Notes under the pieces: generated by a model
The model's input: the letters and a program-made list of their open reading frames with translations, nothing else
Databases searched by the model: none
Told to the model about the DNA's origin: nothing
DNA from: Holosporales bacterium
Lineage (GTDB): Bacteria > Pseudomonadota > Alphaproteobacteria > RUG11792
Length of the DNA: 15,647 nt
Reading direction: 5' to 3'
Assembly: GCA_031279295.1 (NCBI GenBank)
Contig: JAITIT010000020.1
Coordinates: 1-15,647, forward strand
In this document: positions 14,772-15,647 of the stretch, piece by piece
Layout: every line of letters starts with the position of its first letter
Numbering within the stretch: position 1 is the stretch's first letter
Translations under genes and position numbers: made by a program

Positions 14772-14805
14772 GAAGTTAGATGAAGGAAATGTGTCACTAG
14801 CCCGT

Positions 14806-15633
14806 TTATGAATCGCGTGTTCCATTAGCGTTAGCCGCGATTATGCGTCTCATGGTGCGTGCTGCTTGTGCTTCTGCTTTTTGAAGAATTGTCTCGGGCG
14901 TACATCTTCTAATACCCCGTAGTCCGCCCCCTCTTGCGACATCGAGCATCAGTATTCCTTGCTCTAACAACTCCCTTCTCAGTCTATCGAAAGCCGTCAG
15001 TAGTCCTCTAGAATCCACCATTACTACCCGCCGTTCCAAGCCGTTATCCGTCGTCCACACACAAAGTAAGATACATCTGTCTCCCCGATCGCTCAGTACT
15101 AGGTCAGCGTTTACCACGTTGGTTGTTTGTTTCTCGCAGCTGCAGTTCATTCTAACATTGTAGCCTGCGGCCTCTCTAATGTTGGCTCCAAGTGTGCACC
15201 ATGCATTATGCTTTACCTCCACTTCTATCTTGCCACGTGAGGTGTTTAATGTGCCATATGCTCGGCCTCCATTGGGGTACTGTCTCGTGGGGACCTGTCT
15301 CGTTACGCCCGGTATTTGCGTGCTACCAAATGTATGTTCTTCAGATGGGGTTATTATTATTGCCGACTCCCGAAAACGACAATAGACGTCTACTCCTCGG
15401 ATGAGCTGACTCGGGATGAGCTGACTCGGGAGGAGCTGACCCTGTGGGAGCGGGCCAGGGAAGGGCTGACTCAGGATGAGCCCATCCGGGGAGAGCCGAC
15501 TCAGGAAGAGCTGACCCGGTGGGCCCGGGAAGGGCTGACTCAGGAAGAGCTGACCCTGTGAGCCCGGGAAGGGCTGACTCAGGGGGATCAGGAATATAGG
15601 AATGCTCAATCCTTGTCCACCCCATAGGATCAT
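14806..15633 (-). CDS. Unrecognised protein with N-terminal Pro/Gly/Gln tandem repeats
   Basis: A 275-residue ORF. Residues about 18-78 consist of imperfect repeats around LSQPFPG...GQLF and PSQLI, encoded by the 15/39-bp DNA repeat. Residues about 80-275 have normal composition: a Cys-containing, β-strand-rich region ('DVYCRFRESAIIITPSEEHT', YPNGGRAYGTLN, NVRMNCSCEKQ, CILLCVWTTD) and then a helical C-terminus (LLTAFDRLRRELLEQGI, ILQKAEAQAARTMRRI). I recognise no family. ATG 15633 gives a hydrophobic N-terminus (GLSIPIFLIPL), possibly a weak export signal, and has only purines (AGAAG) immediately upstream. The true start could instead be within or after the repeats. It may be a lineage-specific surface or secreted repeat protein, but that is inference. 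Confidence 0.55.
   Translation of the reverse strand: MILWGGQGLSIPIFLIPLSQPFPGSQGQLFLSQPFPGPPGQLFLSRLSPDGLILSQPFPGPLPQGQLLPSQLIPSQLIRGVDVYCRFRESAIIITPSEEHTFGSTQIPGVTRQVPTRQYPNGGRAYGTLNTSRGKIEVEVKHNAWCTLGANIREAAGYNVRMNCSCEKQTTNVVNADLVLSDRGDRCILLCVWTTDNGLERRVVMVDSRGLLTAFDRLRRELLEQGILMLDVARGGGLRGIRRCTPETILQKAEAQAARTMRRIIAANANGTRDS
15400..15582. repeat. 15-bp/39-bp tandem repeat array
   Basis: The array is built from variants of GA(T/G/A)GAGCTGAC(T/C)CGG. Two identical 15-bp copies at 15400-15414 and 15415-15429 begin it. Larger blocks combine two 15-mers with a 9- or 15-bp spacer: a 45-bp block at 15430-15474, then near-identical 39-bp blocks at 15505-15543 and 15544-15582. All unit lengths are multiples of three, so the array changes length without shifting frame. 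On the minus strand it encodes 5- and 13-residue repeats of the surrounding gene. Confidence 0.85.
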
Positions 15634-15647
15634 TCTTCTAGCTAACG

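Larger units (their letters stand above)
14231..14805. other. Gene-poor region with hairpins and possible gene remnants
   Basis: I found no complete, convincing gene in these 575 bp. It must contain the promoter of the ABC-F gene, but no clear element is visible. It holds a perfect 9-bp hairpin (14391-14416), a palindromic TACGTAG-AATG-CTACGTA element (14581-14598) and a terminator-like hairpin (14741-14771). On the plus strand short protein-like runs change frame. One includes 'VILDLPGDAAVTGAAQANGD' (about 14473-14532), another ends at 14711 with a very basic tail. Near-identical GC(T/A)GTAACTGGA copies occur at about 14501 and 14541. This looks like eroded coding sequence. Confidence 0.4.

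Noticed and set aside
15316..15561. Plus-strand repeat ORF (DELTR/EELT)
   Set aside because: Open only because the repeat period is a multiple of three. The non-repeat C-terminal domain with normal composition is on the minus strand in the SQPFPG frame.
15400..15582. CRISPR array
   Set aside because: The units are contiguous degenerate 15-mers without unique spacers and lie in a coding frame.

Overview
The window looks like part of a small, reduced alphaproteobacterial genome, most likely Rickettsiales-like. This is inferred, not proven. The reasons are compact housekeeping gene strings with overlapping ends (infA-uvrB-mrdA, rplM-rpsI-transporter-dapF-tssA), degraded genes between them, a CtrA-type TTAA-N7-TTAA site, and lineage-specific low-complexity proteins. 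I see no rRNA, tRNA or CRISPR array.

Left end (1-2241, + strand): a P2-like tail module of a decayed prophage. Two same-frame ORFs separated by one TGA are probably one broken tail gene. They are followed by a small protein in the position of a tail-fibre assembly chaperone, then a tail-sheath (FI-like) gene that loses its homology at about 1950 and ends on foreign sequence. From 2099 to about 2550 the minus strand carries a frameshifted, unidentified protein remnant.

Core block (2930-6967, + strand): infA (IF-1), uvrB (excision repair helicase) and mrdA (PBP2 transpeptidase) are joined by short overlaps and are probably one transcript. The 409 bp after mrdA lie between convergent genes. They are AT-rich and hold three DnaA boxes within 35 bp, so this is a candidate origin or DnaA-binding locus.

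Minus-strand block (7377-12292): from a good promoter (TTGACA, 17 bp, TAGCAT at 12351-12323) run rplM, rpsI, a divergent glutamate-transporter-family symporter, dapF and tssA (a type VI secretion protein). They are followed by a gene for an exported Ala/Gln/Thr-rich protein behind a CtrA-type site. DapF and PBP2 together indicate that the organism makes meso-DAP and cross-links some peptidoglycan. TssA points to a type VI system encoded elsewhere.

Right end (12653-15647, minus strand): an ABC-F translation factor, a gene-poor stretch with degraded ORFs and hairpins, and an unrecognised protein whose N-terminal third is encoded by a 15/39-bp tandem repeat.

Most notable for follow-up: the DnaA-box cluster, the isolated tssA in a ribosomal-protein operon, the symporter with altered ion and substrate residues, and a possible shared motif between the 2.1-2.5 kb remnant and the 14.8-15.6 kb repeat protein.
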